This document shows positions 17,999 to 26,027 of a stretch of 64,000 bases of DNA, one piece after another; position 1 is the first letter of the stretch; each line of letters begins with the position of its first letter. The notes beneath the pieces are model-generated. The model was not told where the DNA came from. It made no database searches and saw only the letters and a program-made list of their open reading frames with translations. Source of the stretch: Bacteroidales bacterium (GTDB lineage Bacteria; Bacteroidota; Bacteroidia; Bacteroidales; UBA932); the NCBI GenBank assembly GCA_011620605.1, contig WOYW01000015.1, positions 124,001-188,000 on the forward strand. Direction: 5' to 3'. Made by a program: the position numbers and the translations under genes.

Positions 17999-18504
17999 TT
18001 TACTTTGGGGTGAACCTCGGTTTTTTTATATATGAAGATCCAGAGGCCCATCCAGATAAAGCCTAAAGCCCCAATGATCAAAAAGCAGCTTCCCATCCCC
18101 GGCGCCCGAATGCTTCGGGCAAAAATAAACAGCGAAACGCTCACGGTCGTTATCCGGGCCACTATATCCGTTCCCCTGGCCATACGCAACGCCCAGGCGC
18201 TGTCCAATCCCACGGCGGCCTCAGTAATAACACCACACAAAGCATGCAGACAGGCTCCCACAGACCATATCCCGATAGCCCACAAATAGCCTTTTTTAGT
18301 GTCTATGCGGTCTATGATCCTTCCGGCAAACAAAACACCTATGGCATACATAATTGAAAAAACACCCGTGATCTTTCCGTAGTGGACATTGGTCCAGTGA
18401 AATTCCGGCGCAATGAAATCCATCCAGGTAAGTGATAATACCTGACGGTCCATATAATTAACAGTCGTTGCAAAAAACAACATCATACAAACAGTCCACC
18501 TGTA
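17999..18504 (-). pseudogene. exuT: Truncated hexuronate MFS transporter remnant
   Basis: The minus strand encodes the N-terminal part of an ExuT-like major facilitator: YRWTVCMMLFF, NYMDRQVLSLTW, then GRIIDRIDTKKGYLWAIGIW and a later ALGFIWMGLW. The central GEAGNFPAAIK region normally found between these is missing. The adjoining text GWEAAF reads only in another frame, consistent with one T lost from a T-run (18080-18084). The 5' end is fused to the uxaC remnant and the 3' end to the kdgK remnant. There is no start codon context and no C-terminal half. Confidence 0.82.
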
Positions 18505-19225
18505 TTGAGTTGCTTTTCCATGCCTTCTTTCTGGTCCAGGCTGTCCAGGCTGTCCAGAAAATGTGACATATACCGTGCAACCGTAAAATCGCCAATGGAA
18601 TCATACCCGGTATCGGGGCCAATGGTCCGGAACATACGTGAATTGTTATTGCGCAGGGCACCGTAATGAAACTGCTGCGTCCAGCCCGTTTTCCAGTCCA
18701 TGATCCCGAACTCGGTGAGCATGGCCGTTTTGAACATGCGTATCTCCTGAATTTCCGGCTGTTTCCCGCTCATCACTTTTTGGAAAACGGCTTCCAACCC
18801 GGAGGCGGTATACTCCTCGGCAAAAAACTCCTCGATCCCGTGATCAGACAGGCGGATCCTCTACCGCCATGGCTTGGTCCGGGCGCCAGGCGGGAAGGAC
18901 CTTCACCGGAAACCCGTCCGCGGCGATCTTCCGGTGATGTTCCAGGGAATCTACGGGATCGTCCGTTGTACAGAGTGTTTCCACCCCGTACTTTTCGATC
19001 AAACCCCTGGCACTGAAGTCCTTTTGCTGCAGATATTCGTTGCACTTTTCGTATATCGCGGGAACCGTCTGAGCCCACTTCTCAAATTTTTCCCAATCGG
19101 TAGTGTCTTTCCCCGTTATGTAACGTTCCTCTATGCCGTTGGCCCGCATGACCCTCCACTTGTAATGGTCTCCGCTGAGCCATCTTTGTCTGTAAAAGAA
19201 AATTTTCGTCGTTAAACTGTTTCAT
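18505..19225 (-). pseudogene. uxaC: Glucuronate isomerase remnant with several deletions
   Basis: An ATG at 19225 begins [14 protein letters not shown], the usual UxaC start. Lesions in order: (1) after MAQ about 50 residues are missing and the frame shifts, resuming as [13 protein letters not shown]; (2) after KWAQTVP the YHWTHLEL-type stretch is lost in frame, resuming AIYEKCNEY; (3) after MAVEDP a deletion with frame change, resuming [11 protein letters not shown]; (4) after FLDSLD...KQL the C-terminal third is missing and the sequence joins exu[15 protein letters not shown] and YGALRNNNSRMFRTIGPDTG confirm the family. A 9-base unit (CTGTCCAGG) repeats at 18531-18557. Confidence 0.88.
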
Positions 19226-19238
19226 AGCCGTTCAATAA

Positions 19239-19682
19239 TTAAAACCATATGGATTCGTGCAGGATCTCCAGTAAACTGTGTGAAGTGACAAAAAGGATGA
19301 TCCTGACAAGATGATAATCTCCCATCAAAACGGCAGCCCCGTATGCCAGCTTCATGTTATAGAGCCAACTGATCCGGTAATTGCGTCCGCGTATCAATTC
19401 GGCCGTCATAACAAACAAAGCGGAAGTAAAGAACAGCACCAGAAACGGTCCGAACAAATGGTACCTGAAACTTTCGGCCAGATCTCCCCGGTATAAACTT
19501 ACCATGGATTTGATCATCCCGCAACCCGGACAAGGCAGACCCGTAAGCATTTTGAACGGACAAAACGACTGGCTTTCCTGCAACTGATCAGCACCCGGAT
19601 CAGACAAAATGATCAGCAGGGGCATGACCAGGAACAGGAACAATGCGATTACTTCGGTTATTTTCCGCCTGTAAGACACCAA
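19239..19682 (-). CDS. DUF2752 membrane protein
   Basis: 147 aa with three or four hydrophobic helices. The DUF2752 hallmark CPFKMLTGLPCPGCGMIKS (four Cys) lies near residues 42-60. The function of the family is unknown; the CPGCG cluster suggests thiol or metal chemistry at the membrane, which is inference. It starts 2 bases after the stop of the upstream DUF4234 gene and forms a minus-strand run with it and the glycosyltransferase gene. The uxaC remnant begins 13 bases downstream. Confidence 0.85.
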   Translation of the reverse strand: MVSYRRKITEVIALFLFLVMPLLIILSDPGADQLQESQSFCPFKMLTGLPCPGCGMIKSMVSLYRGDLAESFRYHLFGPFLVLFFTSALFVMTAELIRGRNYRISWLYNMKLAYGAAVLMGDYHLVRIILFVTSHSLLEILHESIWF

Positions 19683-19684
19683 TA

Positions 19685-20047
19685 TTATCTGTACAATTTA
19701 TTGATCTCGCTCTGGACAATCATGGCAGCCACCATGGGGAAGAAAAAGCCTAACAGCATCAGCAGTATGGACTGGTCCCTCGGAAGTGTCCCTGTCCTTT
19801 CATCCAGCACGGGCAATCCGTCCCTTCCCACAACAAAAAAGAAATACATATTCACCGGCCAGATACATCCGGCAAACACAGCCACGACAGAAGATAGGAT
19901 CTCACGTCCGGCCAGGGCGTTGAATACTCTAGCCGCCTGAAGATTCCAGTAAATAAGGTAAAGGCCGCAGGTAATGAATCCCAGGAGAAGAACAACAATA
20001 GGTTCTCTGCGAAATTCGGGAATGTTGTCAATGATCTGCATAATCAA
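19685..20047 (-). CDS. DUF4234-like small membrane protein
   Basis: 120 aa with two or three hydrophobic segments. REPIVVLLLGFITCGLYLIYW near the N-terminus is the DUF4234-type opening, and the C-terminus reads IVQSEINKLYR. Function unknown. Two start codons two residues apart (20047 and 20041) are both plausible. It sits between the glycosyltransferase gene (5-base gap) and the DUF2752 gene (2-base gap), so the three are probably one transcript. Confidence 0.75.
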   Translation of the reverse strand: MIMQIIDNIPEFRREPIVVLLLGFITCGLYLIYWNLQAARVFNALAGREILSSVVAVFAGCIWPVNMYFFFVVGRDGLPVLDERTGTLPRDQSILLMLLGFFFPMVAAMIVQSEINKLYR

Positions 20048-20052
20048 GAATG

Positions 20053-20862
20053 TTAGTTAATAATTAATCCGTGTTCAGTCTTAATAATTCCGTTCTTTCT
20101 GTTCTGCCTGCGTATCTGATTGTTGTATTGCTGTTCCTTCAGGTGCACGTAGTCACGCGGATGATCCAGGTGCAGGGTTATGGCAGAATACCGGATCTGT
20201 TTCCCTTTCACACCCAGGCGCTCCAGCCTTTCTCCGAATTCCCTGTCCTCTCCTCCGTATCGCAACCGCTGGTCAAATCCCCTGACGGCAAAAATGTCTT
20301 CTTTCCATGCCGAGGCATTTCCTCCATTCCAGGTGGCAGCGGCAGGTGTGCCCAGGTTCAACAACCTTTCTTTCAGTCCGAAAGCATTTAATTTATTGTT
20401 TTTAAAAGATTTGCCGAGTCCATTATCTTCCAGCCACCTTCTGTTAAAACATATCCCGGATCTGACCTCCTCAGCACCAATCTTTGCAGACAGATCAGCC
20501 GGCAACCTAACCGTCCCTCCGGAAAGAAACCTTCCTGCTCTGCTCTTTGCCACATGCACCTGCACAAAATCCTTCCTGGGAATAAGGTCTCCGTCACTGA
20601 AGATCAAGTAATCCCCCCGGCTTTCCAAAATAGTTTTGTTGAGTATTGTACATTTGCGAAAACCTTGATTCTCATGGTATAAATGTTTGAGGGGAAACCA
20701 CGCCTCAGGTCTCATCCGTTCAATGACCTCCAGGGTACTGTCATTGGATCCGTCATCGGCAACGATCAATTCAAAGTCCCGGAAAGTCTGACAGACATAA
20801 CCACGTAACACAAGTTCCAGCCAGGCGGGTTGATTGAATGTCGATATAATAACAGTAATCAT
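20053..20862 (-). CDS. Family 2 glycosyltransferase with a GT7-like C-terminal motif
   Basis: 269 aa, soluble. The N-terminal GT-A fold begins VIISTFNQPAWLE with VADDGSNDST (nucleotide-binding DDGS) and FSDGDLIPRKDF (metal-binding DxD-like). The later GGEDREFGERLERLG resembles the galactosyltransferase C-terminal motif of two-domain chondroitin-synthase-type enzymes. The donor and acceptor are unknown. A promoter box ends 7 bases before the ATG. It is first in a run with the two small membrane-protein genes, suggesting a surface-glycan role by context only. Confidence 0.88.
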   Translation of the reverse strand: MITVIISTFNQPAWLELVLRGYVCQTFRDFELIVADDGSNDSTLEVIERMRPEAWFPLKHLYHENQGFRKCTILNKTILESRGDYLIFSDGDLIPRKDFVQVHVAKSRAGRFLSGGTVRLPADLSAKIGAEEVRSGICFNRRWLEDNGLGKSFKNNKLNAFGLKERLLNLGTPAAATWNGGNASAWKEDIFAVRGFDQRLRYGGEDREFGERLERLGVKGKQIRYSAITLHLDHPRDYVHLKEQQYNNQIRRQNRKNGIIKTEHGLIIN

Positions 20863-20869
20863 ACGTAAA

Positions 20870-20877
20870 CAAAGATA
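20870..20877 (-). promoter_or_regulatory. -7 promoter box of the glycosyltransferase run
   Basis: TATCTTTG on the minus strand, 7 bases before the ATG at 20862. The message is predicted to be leaderless. Confidence 0.55.
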
Positions 20878-20905
20878 AAAAAACTACAAAGACATTTTAG
20901 GTTTA

Positions 20906-20937
20906 TTTGTTTTTAAAAAATATTTTACTTATATTTG
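20906..20937 (+). promoter_or_regulatory. Complete -33/-7 promoter of the pilin-like/usher-like pair
   Basis: TTTG at 20906-20909, 20 bases, then TATATTTG at 20930-20937 is a full match to the Bacteroidota pattern TTTG-N19-21-TAnnTTTG. The ATG of the small exported protein follows at 20962, giving a leader of roughly 15-20 bases. Confidence 0.65.
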
Positions 20938-20961
20938 ACATGTACGTTTAGCCTTACGGCT

Positions 20962-21420
20962 ATGAAAACATTCATTATCCTATCAATTCTTTGCCTGATC
21001 TTTGCATATCCGGCAAAGGCTCAGGTTGTTGTAACAGGTCACGTCACAGCCGAGATCGTGGATGCTGCGAGTATTTCTCCGCAGAGTGTTTCTGCTTTTG
21101 AAATTTACAAAACCCCCGATTTAACAGATGAGTTCTTTAATGATGATGTTCTTTTGGGAGAAGTCACGGTCCGTTCAGGGTCTGATGTAGCATGCAATAT
21201 TGTAGTAAAATCCGCAACGGTATCGGGCTCCGAAGGGGAACTCCTGACTATGGATACTTCCCTGAACCAACGCTTTGGAGAAGAATCGAGAAAACTGAGT
21301 GAATTACATCACACAGACGGTGACCAGACACTCCAATTGACCGGTAATGTCAATACATTGCGAGAACAACGTTCCGGCCTGTATGAAGGGTCTTACACCG
21401 TTGTCTTTGCATACAATTGA
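20962..21420 (+). CDS. Small exported pilin-like (DUF4402-like) protein
   Basis: 152 aa from the ATG at 20962. That start gives a clean signal peptide of about 20 residues ending PAKAQ; a TTG nine codons upstream is less likely. The mature part is beta-rich with no Cys pair except one Cys in VACNIVVKS, and ends GLYEGSYTVVFAYN. That terminal strand pattern, together with GEVTVRSGSDV, resembles DUF4402-type exported subunits. Function as a surface subunit is inferred from this and from the usher-like gene 104 bases downstream. No periplasmic chaperone gene lies beside it. Confidence 0.6.
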   Translation: MKTFIILSILCLIFAYPAKAQVVVTGHVTAEIVDAASISPQSVSAFEIYKTPDLTDEFFNDDVLLGEVTVRSGSDVACNIVVKSATVSGSEGELLTMDTSLNQRFGEESRKLSELHHTDGDQTLQLTGNVNTLREQRSGLYEGSYTVVFAYN

Positions 21421-21445
21421 CCGGACCTCTCAAGGTTCTTTCACT

Positions 21446-21490
21446 AATATATTGTAAATTTAACTACTTTTGTAAAATTTACAATATATT
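21446..21490 (+). repeat. Perfect 16-bp inverted repeat between the pilin-like and usher-like genes
   Basis: The arm at 21446-21461 (AATATATTGTAAATTT) is perfectly complementary to 21475-21490, separated by a 13-base loop. The right arm runs into a short T-run (21489-21493). As RNA it would form a long AU-rich hairpin between the two genes; as DNA it could be a dyad operator. TAnnTTTG matches occur in the loop (21465-21472) and at the right arm (21487-21494), so a separate promoter for the usher-like gene is possible. Confidence 0.75.
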
Positions 21491-21524
21491 TTTGTGCTAC
21501 AGTAACCTGTCATTCAAGCGCTTG

Positions 21525-24500
21525 ATGCCCAACCATCCACACGTTTTTAATCAAACCGGTGCTCGGAAATTTCCGGGTTTGTGGGTGCGTGTTTTTACCG
21601 TCTTGCTTTTGACGGCAGACATGATGCATCCCGCCAAAGCACTGGCTCAGGAAGAGTACCTGGAAGAAATGGTCATTTATTTTTCCGTACCGCGCATAGG
21701 AGGTACCGATATTTCAGCCGTTATTGGGGAGCATGATGTTTTTTTATCGGTTCCCGAGTTATTTGACTTTCTAAAGATCAAAAACACCTACACCGCCGGA
21801 TTTGATTCCATCTATGGCTTTTTCATCACAGAAGACGCGCCCTACAATATTGACCGTGTTAACAACATTATCACTTTCAGGGATAAAGAATTCACCTTAA
21901 AACCCGGAGACATTATACGTACCGAAACCAATCTTTATTTGAAATCCAATTATTTTGGGCAGATATTCGGACTGGATTGCTCCTTCAGCTTCAGAAGCCT
22001 GTCTGTCACCATGAATACCAGCATTGAACTTCCCGTAGTCAGGGAAATGAGGCAGGAACAAATGCGCAAAAGCCTGGGCCGGATAAGGGGTGAGGTCGAG
22101 GCAGATACCACTATTGGCAGAAAATTCCCTCTCATTCATTTTGGAATGGCCGATTGGTCAGCCGTTCTAACACAGGAAGTGCGGGGCCCTTCGGAAGCCC
22201 GTCTTTCACTCAACCTGGGTGGTGTCATAGCGGGAGGAGAAGCTGACATCAGGCTTAACTACAACACCAACACTCCTTTCAGCGAAAAAAACCAGTTTTA
22301 CCAGTGGCGCTACGCCAACAATACACACAAAGCCTTACGACAGGTGATCCTGGGGAAGATCAGTACGTTCTCCACCTCTACCATAAATTCTCCTGTTGTC
22401 GGGATCCAGGTAACCAATACTCCCACTACTTACCGGCAGTCTTTCGGCACCTATACCCTGAGTGATGTTACCGAACCGGGCTGGACCGTGGAACTATACG
22501 TAAACAACGTCCTGGTGGATTACCAACAGGCCGACGCCTCGGGGTTTTATACTTTTGAAGTTCCACTGGTCTATGGGAATACAAATGTAAAGCTTCAATT
22601 CTACGGGCCCTGGGGAGAAGAACGGTCCAAAGAACAGACATTGAATATTCCATACAATTTTCTTCCTGCCGGGAATTTTGAGTACCGTGTATCAGCAGGG
22701 GTGGTGGAAGATTCCTTGTTTAGTAAATTTTCCAGAGCAGATCTGGATTATGGGATAACTCGTTTTATGACCGTAGGAGCCGGGGTGGAATACCTATCGT
22801 CTGTATCTTCCGGCCAATTCATGCCATTTGTACATACATCGGTGCAGATAGCTCCCGGATTGCTTTTAAGCGGAGAATACACCCACGGGGTGAATGCCAA
22901 AGGGATTCTCAACTGGCGGTTGCCTTCCGATATCCAGTTTGAAGTGAATTACACCCGCTACGACAGAGACCAGGCGGCTATTAACACCAATTACCTGGAA
23001 GAAAGGCGTATTACCATGTCCATTCCCGTCCGCATGCGCCGTTTTTCGCTGTTTTCCAGGATAGCTCTGAACCAGATCATTATGCCCAACACCCGGTACA
23101 CATCGGCTGAATTGCTGCTGTCGGGTAATTTTTGGGGAATAAATACCAACCTGACTACTTTTGCCACTTTTTCTCAGTATTCAAAAACCAATATATACAG
23201 CTCATTATCCATGTCGCTCAGGTTGCCGGCATCTTTTATTCTGACCCCGCAGGCACAGTTTAATTATACCCAGGGAAATTTTGTTTCCGCCCGTGTAGCA
23301 CTGGAAAAAAGAATATTCAAAAACGGGTATCTGAACTTTTCATTCGAACGTAATTTTGCCAATAATATTACGAACCTGGAAGTGGGTATGCGTTACGACT
23401 TCTCTTTTGCTCAAATGGGATTTACTGCCCGCAGAAGCAACAAAGCCTATTCTTTCGTGGAAACAGCCAGCGGAAGTCTCATGGTAGATGCTCCTACCGG
23501 GTATATTGGCGTCAACAACCGTAGCAGTGTAGGGAAGGGAGGTATGATACTCTATCCCTTCCTGGACATGAATTGGAACGGGATAAAGGATGAATGGGAA
23601 CCCAAGGCATTCGGGATGGAAGTCCAGGTTAACGGCGGTCGTGTGGAATACAAAGAACGGGATACTATAACCAGGATATTTGACCTGCAACCCTATGCCG
23701 AATACCTGGTAACCCTGGACGGAAGCAAGTTTGACAACATTACCTGGAGAATGCGCAACCGGACTCTGAGCGTTGTGGTAGATCCCAACCAGTTCAAACG
23801 TATTGAGATCCCGGTTGTTGTAGTGGGAGAAGCTTCTGGACAGGTATACCTGCGTGACGGGAATACCCTCCGCGGCCAGGGACGGATCACCGTCCAATTC
23901 TACAACAAGGACAACGTGCTCATTCATAGCACACTTTCAGAATCTGACGGATACTTCACATATATGGGGCTGGCTCCCGGGGAATACACAGCCGTTATTG
24001 ATCCGGAACAGATGAGAAAGCTGGATATGACAGCATCTCCCGCCCAAATACCCTTTACCATTGAACCCAGCATGGACGGGGATTACATTTACGACCTGGA
24101 ATTCACTATCAGTTCCAATTCACCTAAAGAGAAACCGGCTACACCTACGGCAGAGAAACCCGTTGAAAAACGCGTGACTCCACCGGTTGAAAAACCTACA
24201 ACTGTAACCCGGGATATAGTGCCGGCACAAGTGAAAAAACAGGTTCCCACGGTTAAGGACACTCTTACGGTTACTGATATCAGGCCCATTATCCCAGGTC
24301 GCGAACCGGCTAAGGCTTTGTCGGCACCGGAAGGTTACCGCCTGCAATTCCTGGTTTTAAGCCGTCCGCTGGAAGATGGCAGCCGTTATTTTGAACGACT
24401 TACAAAGAAATTGCCCAACCTGAACATTTCAGTAAGACTGGAAGAAGACGGTCTTTACCATTACGTGTCCAGGGTATTCAGCACCAGGAGAGAAGCCAGG

Positions 24501-24578
24501 CACTGGATGCGCATGATCAACGGCATGGGCTGGCAGGATTGTGTGCTAAGGGTAGAAACAGAAAAAAACCTCAAATGA
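21525..24578 (+). CDS. Usher-like outer-membrane protein with C-terminal SPOR domain
   Basis: 1017 aa from the ATG at 21525; a TTG at 21417 would extend it 36 residues without a better signal. A signal peptide ends near AKALAQ (residue 37). Residues about 45-190 look like a non-barrel N-domain ending LPVVREMRQEQMRK. A long run of amphipathic strands (about 200-660) follows, typical of a PapC/FimD-type barrel, with a plug-like segment SDVTEPGWTVELYVNN. A carboxypeptidase-regulatory-like beta domain follows (about 767-865), then a Pro/Lys/Thr-rich linker, then a SPOR domain (about 938-1017; YRLQFLVLSRP, VSRVFSTRREARHWM). A peptidoglycan-binding tail on an usher-like protein is unusual. A terminator overlaps the stop. 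Confidence 0.72.
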   Translation: MPNHPHVFNQTGARKFPGLWVRVFTVLLLTADMMHPAKALAQEEYLEEMVIYFSVPRIGGTDISAVIGEHDVFLSVPELFDFLKIKNTYTAGFDSIYGFFITEDAPYNIDRVNNIITFRDKEFTLKPGDIIRTETNLYLKSNYFGQIFGLDCSFSFRSLSVTMNTSIELPVVREMRQEQMRKSLGRIRGEVEADTTIGRKFPLIHFGMADWSAVLTQEVRGPSEARLSLNLGGVIAGGEADIRLNYNTNTPFSEKNQFYQWRYANNTHKALRQVILGKISTFSTSTINSPVVGIQVTNTPTTYRQSFGTYTLSDVTEPGWTVELYVNNVLVDYQQADASGFYTFEVPLVYGNTNVKLQFYGPWGEERSKEQTLNIPYNFLPAGNFEYRVSAGVVEDSLFSKFSRADLDYGITRFMTVGAGVEYLSSVSSGQFMPFVHTSVQIAPGLLLSGEYTHGVNAKGILNWRLPSDIQFEVNYTRYDRDQAAINTNYLEERRITMSIPVRMRRFSLFSRIALNQIIMPNTRYTSAELLLSGNFWGINTNLTTFATFSQYSKTNIYSSLSMSLRLPASFILTPQAQFNYTQGNFVSARVALEKRIFKNGYLNFSFERNFANNITNLEVGMRYDFSFAQMGFTARRSNKAYSFVETASGSLMVDAPTGYIGVNNRSSVGKGGMILYPFLDMNWNGIKDEWEPKAFGMEVQVNGGRVEYKERDTITRIFDLQPYAEYLVTLDGSKFDNITWRMRNRTLSVVVDPNQFKRIEIPVVVVGEASGQVYLRDGNTLRGQGRITVQFYNKDNVLIHSTLSESDGYFTYMGLAPGEYTAVIDPEQMRKLDMTASPAQIPFTIEPSMDGDYIYDLEFTISSNSPKEKPATPTAEKPVEKRVTPPVEKPTTVTRDIVPAQVKKQVPTVKDTLTVTDIRPIIPGREPAKALSAPEGYRLQFLVLSRPLEDGSRYFERLTKKLPNLNISVRLEEDGLYHYVSRVFSTRREARHWMRMINGMGWQDCVLRVETEKNLK

Positions 24579-24589
24579 TGAGGGGTTTT
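24565..24589 (+). terminator. Terminator at the end of the usher-like gene
   Basis: AAAACCTCA pairs imperfectly with TGAGGGGTTTT (two unpaired G) and is followed by a T-rich stretch. It includes the stop codon. It may act for the usher-like gene on the plus strand and, being roughly symmetric, for the tRNA on the minus strand. Confidence 0.5.
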
Positions 24590-24595
24590 GGGTTG

Positions 24596-24670
24596 TGGGA
24601 GCAAAGAGATTCGAACTCATGACCCCCTGCTTGTAAGGCAGGTGCTCTAAACCAGCTGAGCTATGCTCCC
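24596..24670 (-). tRNA. tRNA-Val (anticodon TAC)
   Basis: 75 bases. Acceptor GGGAGCA pairs with TGCTCCC, discriminator A, CCA not encoded. The D-arm contains AGCTCAGCTGGTTTAGAGC. The anticodon arm is CTGCC-TTACAAG-CAG with anticodon TAC. The T-arm includes GTTCGAATC. It stands alone between the usher-like gene and folC. Confidence 0.95.
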
Positions 24671-24692
24671 AAATGGGACTGCAAAGATAAAT

Positions 24693-25970
24693 TTAATTTT
24701 CTTCCCTGCAAAAAAAGTTTTCCATCAGATCGGCGACCGTGAAAGTGCTTCCTCCGACAAGGATCAGATCCTCCCCGGAGGCTGCCTTACAGGCTTTCTC
24801 AAAAGCTTCAGTAACACAGAGAACTCCCTCTCCCTGAAATCCCCGGGCTTTCCCCCAGTCAGCCAGCTCCCGGTACGGCAATGCCCGGGGTATGGAGGCC
24901 TGTGTAAAAAAATAATAGGCATCCCGTGGTAACAGAGGTGCTATCCTTGTCAGGTCTTTTTCCTGTACCACTCCAAAGATAAAAAAAAGTTTCCGGTAAG
25001 ATTCCGCTTCCAGTTGATCTTTCAGGTATTGCATTCCGTGGGCATTGTGTCCCGTATCAGCAATTACGGCAGGATGCTTTCCCAGACGTTCCCACCGTCC
25101 GTGCAATCCGGTCAGGGTTTCAAAACGTTCCAATCCCCCGGCTACAACCTCACGGGTCAGTAAACGGGTAAAGACGTGAGAGGTTTTGCGCAGTACATCT
25201 ATGGCACACAACGAAGTTCGCAGGTTTTTCTGTTGGTACAAAGTATTTCCTTCCAAAGAATATGTTTCATCCGGTCTTTCAAAAGCCTTGTACAACGGGT
25301 CCCCCACATCCCGGGCCTTTTGCTCCAGGACGGGAAACGCTACGGGATCATACTCCCCTACAACCAAAGGCACTCCTTTTTTTATTATTCCTGCCTTTTC
25401 TCCCGCAATTTTTTCAATAGTATCTCCCAGAAGATCGCAATGATCCAGACCTATATTGGTGATAATGGATAGCACTACTGATCTTTCTTTCAGGATGTTG
25501 GTGGAATCCAATCGTCCCCCCAGGCCGGTTTCTATGACGGCAACATCTATTTTCCGGTCGGCAAAATGACGGAATGCCATAGCTGTGGTCATATCAAAGA
25601 ATGACGGCAGTTCCCCGTTAAGAGATTCCATTCTTTCGTTTTTGAACCGTTCCATGAAGGAAACAACATCTTCCTTGGAGATCATCTGTCCGTTGACCTT
25701 AATCCGTTCGCGGAAATCCAGCAGGTGCGGGGAAGTATACAATCCCGTCCTGAGTCCTGCCTGCTGTAATACTGCTGCCAGCATATGGGCTACCGATCCT
25801 TTTCCGTTTGTGCCGGCTATGTGTATGCACGGATATTTTTCCTGTGGATTGTCCAGCCATTCAGCCAGGGACAGCATCCTGTGCGGATAAGGCTTATACC
25901 CTTCAATCCCTATTTTTTGATATTGGGGAAAATGAGATATCAGAAACGATACAGCTTGCCGGTAGTCCAT
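24693..25970 (-). CDS. folC: Folylpolyglutamate synthase / dihydrofolate synthase
   Basis: 425 aa Mur-ligase-type enzyme that adds glutamate to dihydropteroate or folates. The P-loop region HIAGTNGKGSVAHML is near residue 50; ETGLGGRLDSTN and ITNIGLDHCDLLG are the family's central motifs. A C-terminal domain has DTGHNAHGMQYL. The length is normal. It stands alone and is divergent from the phoH-like gene, with 57 bases between the starts. Confidence 0.94.
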   Translation of the reverse strand: MDYRQAVSFLISHFPQYQKIGIEGYKPYPHRMLSLAEWLDNPQEKYPCIHIAGTNGKGSVAHMLAAVLQQAGLRTGLYTSPHLLDFRERIKVNGQMISKEDVVSFMERFKNERMESLNGELPSFFDMTTAMAFRHFADRKIDVAVIETGLGGRLDSTNILKERSVVLSIITNIGLDHCDLLGDTIEKIAGEKAGIIKKGVPLVVGEYDPVAFPVLEQKARDVGDPLYKAFERPDETYSLEGNTLYQQKNLRTSLCAIDVLRKTSHVFTRLLTREVVAGGLERFETLTGLHGRWERLGKHPAVIADTGHNAHGMQYLKDQLEAESYRKLFFIFGVVQEKDLTRIAPLLPRDAYYFFTQASIPRALPYRELADWGKARGFQGEGVLCVTEAFEKACKAASGEDLILVGGSTFTVADLMENFFCREEN

Positions 25971-26027
25971 AACGGTGCGAATTTAGACAAAAATTTTGCT
26001 ATCTTTATAGATTAAAAATCTTAGAAC

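Noticed and set aside
18531-18557. Short tandem repeat CTGTCCAGG as a possible mobile or CRISPR-like element
   Set aside because: Only two to three 9-base units, without spacers, inside the uxaC remnant; best seen as slippage in a dead gene.
17582-19225. Reading the kdgK, exuT and uxaC fragments as short functional genes
   Set aside because: Each lacks essential parts and joins its neighbour mid-gene; frames are broken between homologous segments.
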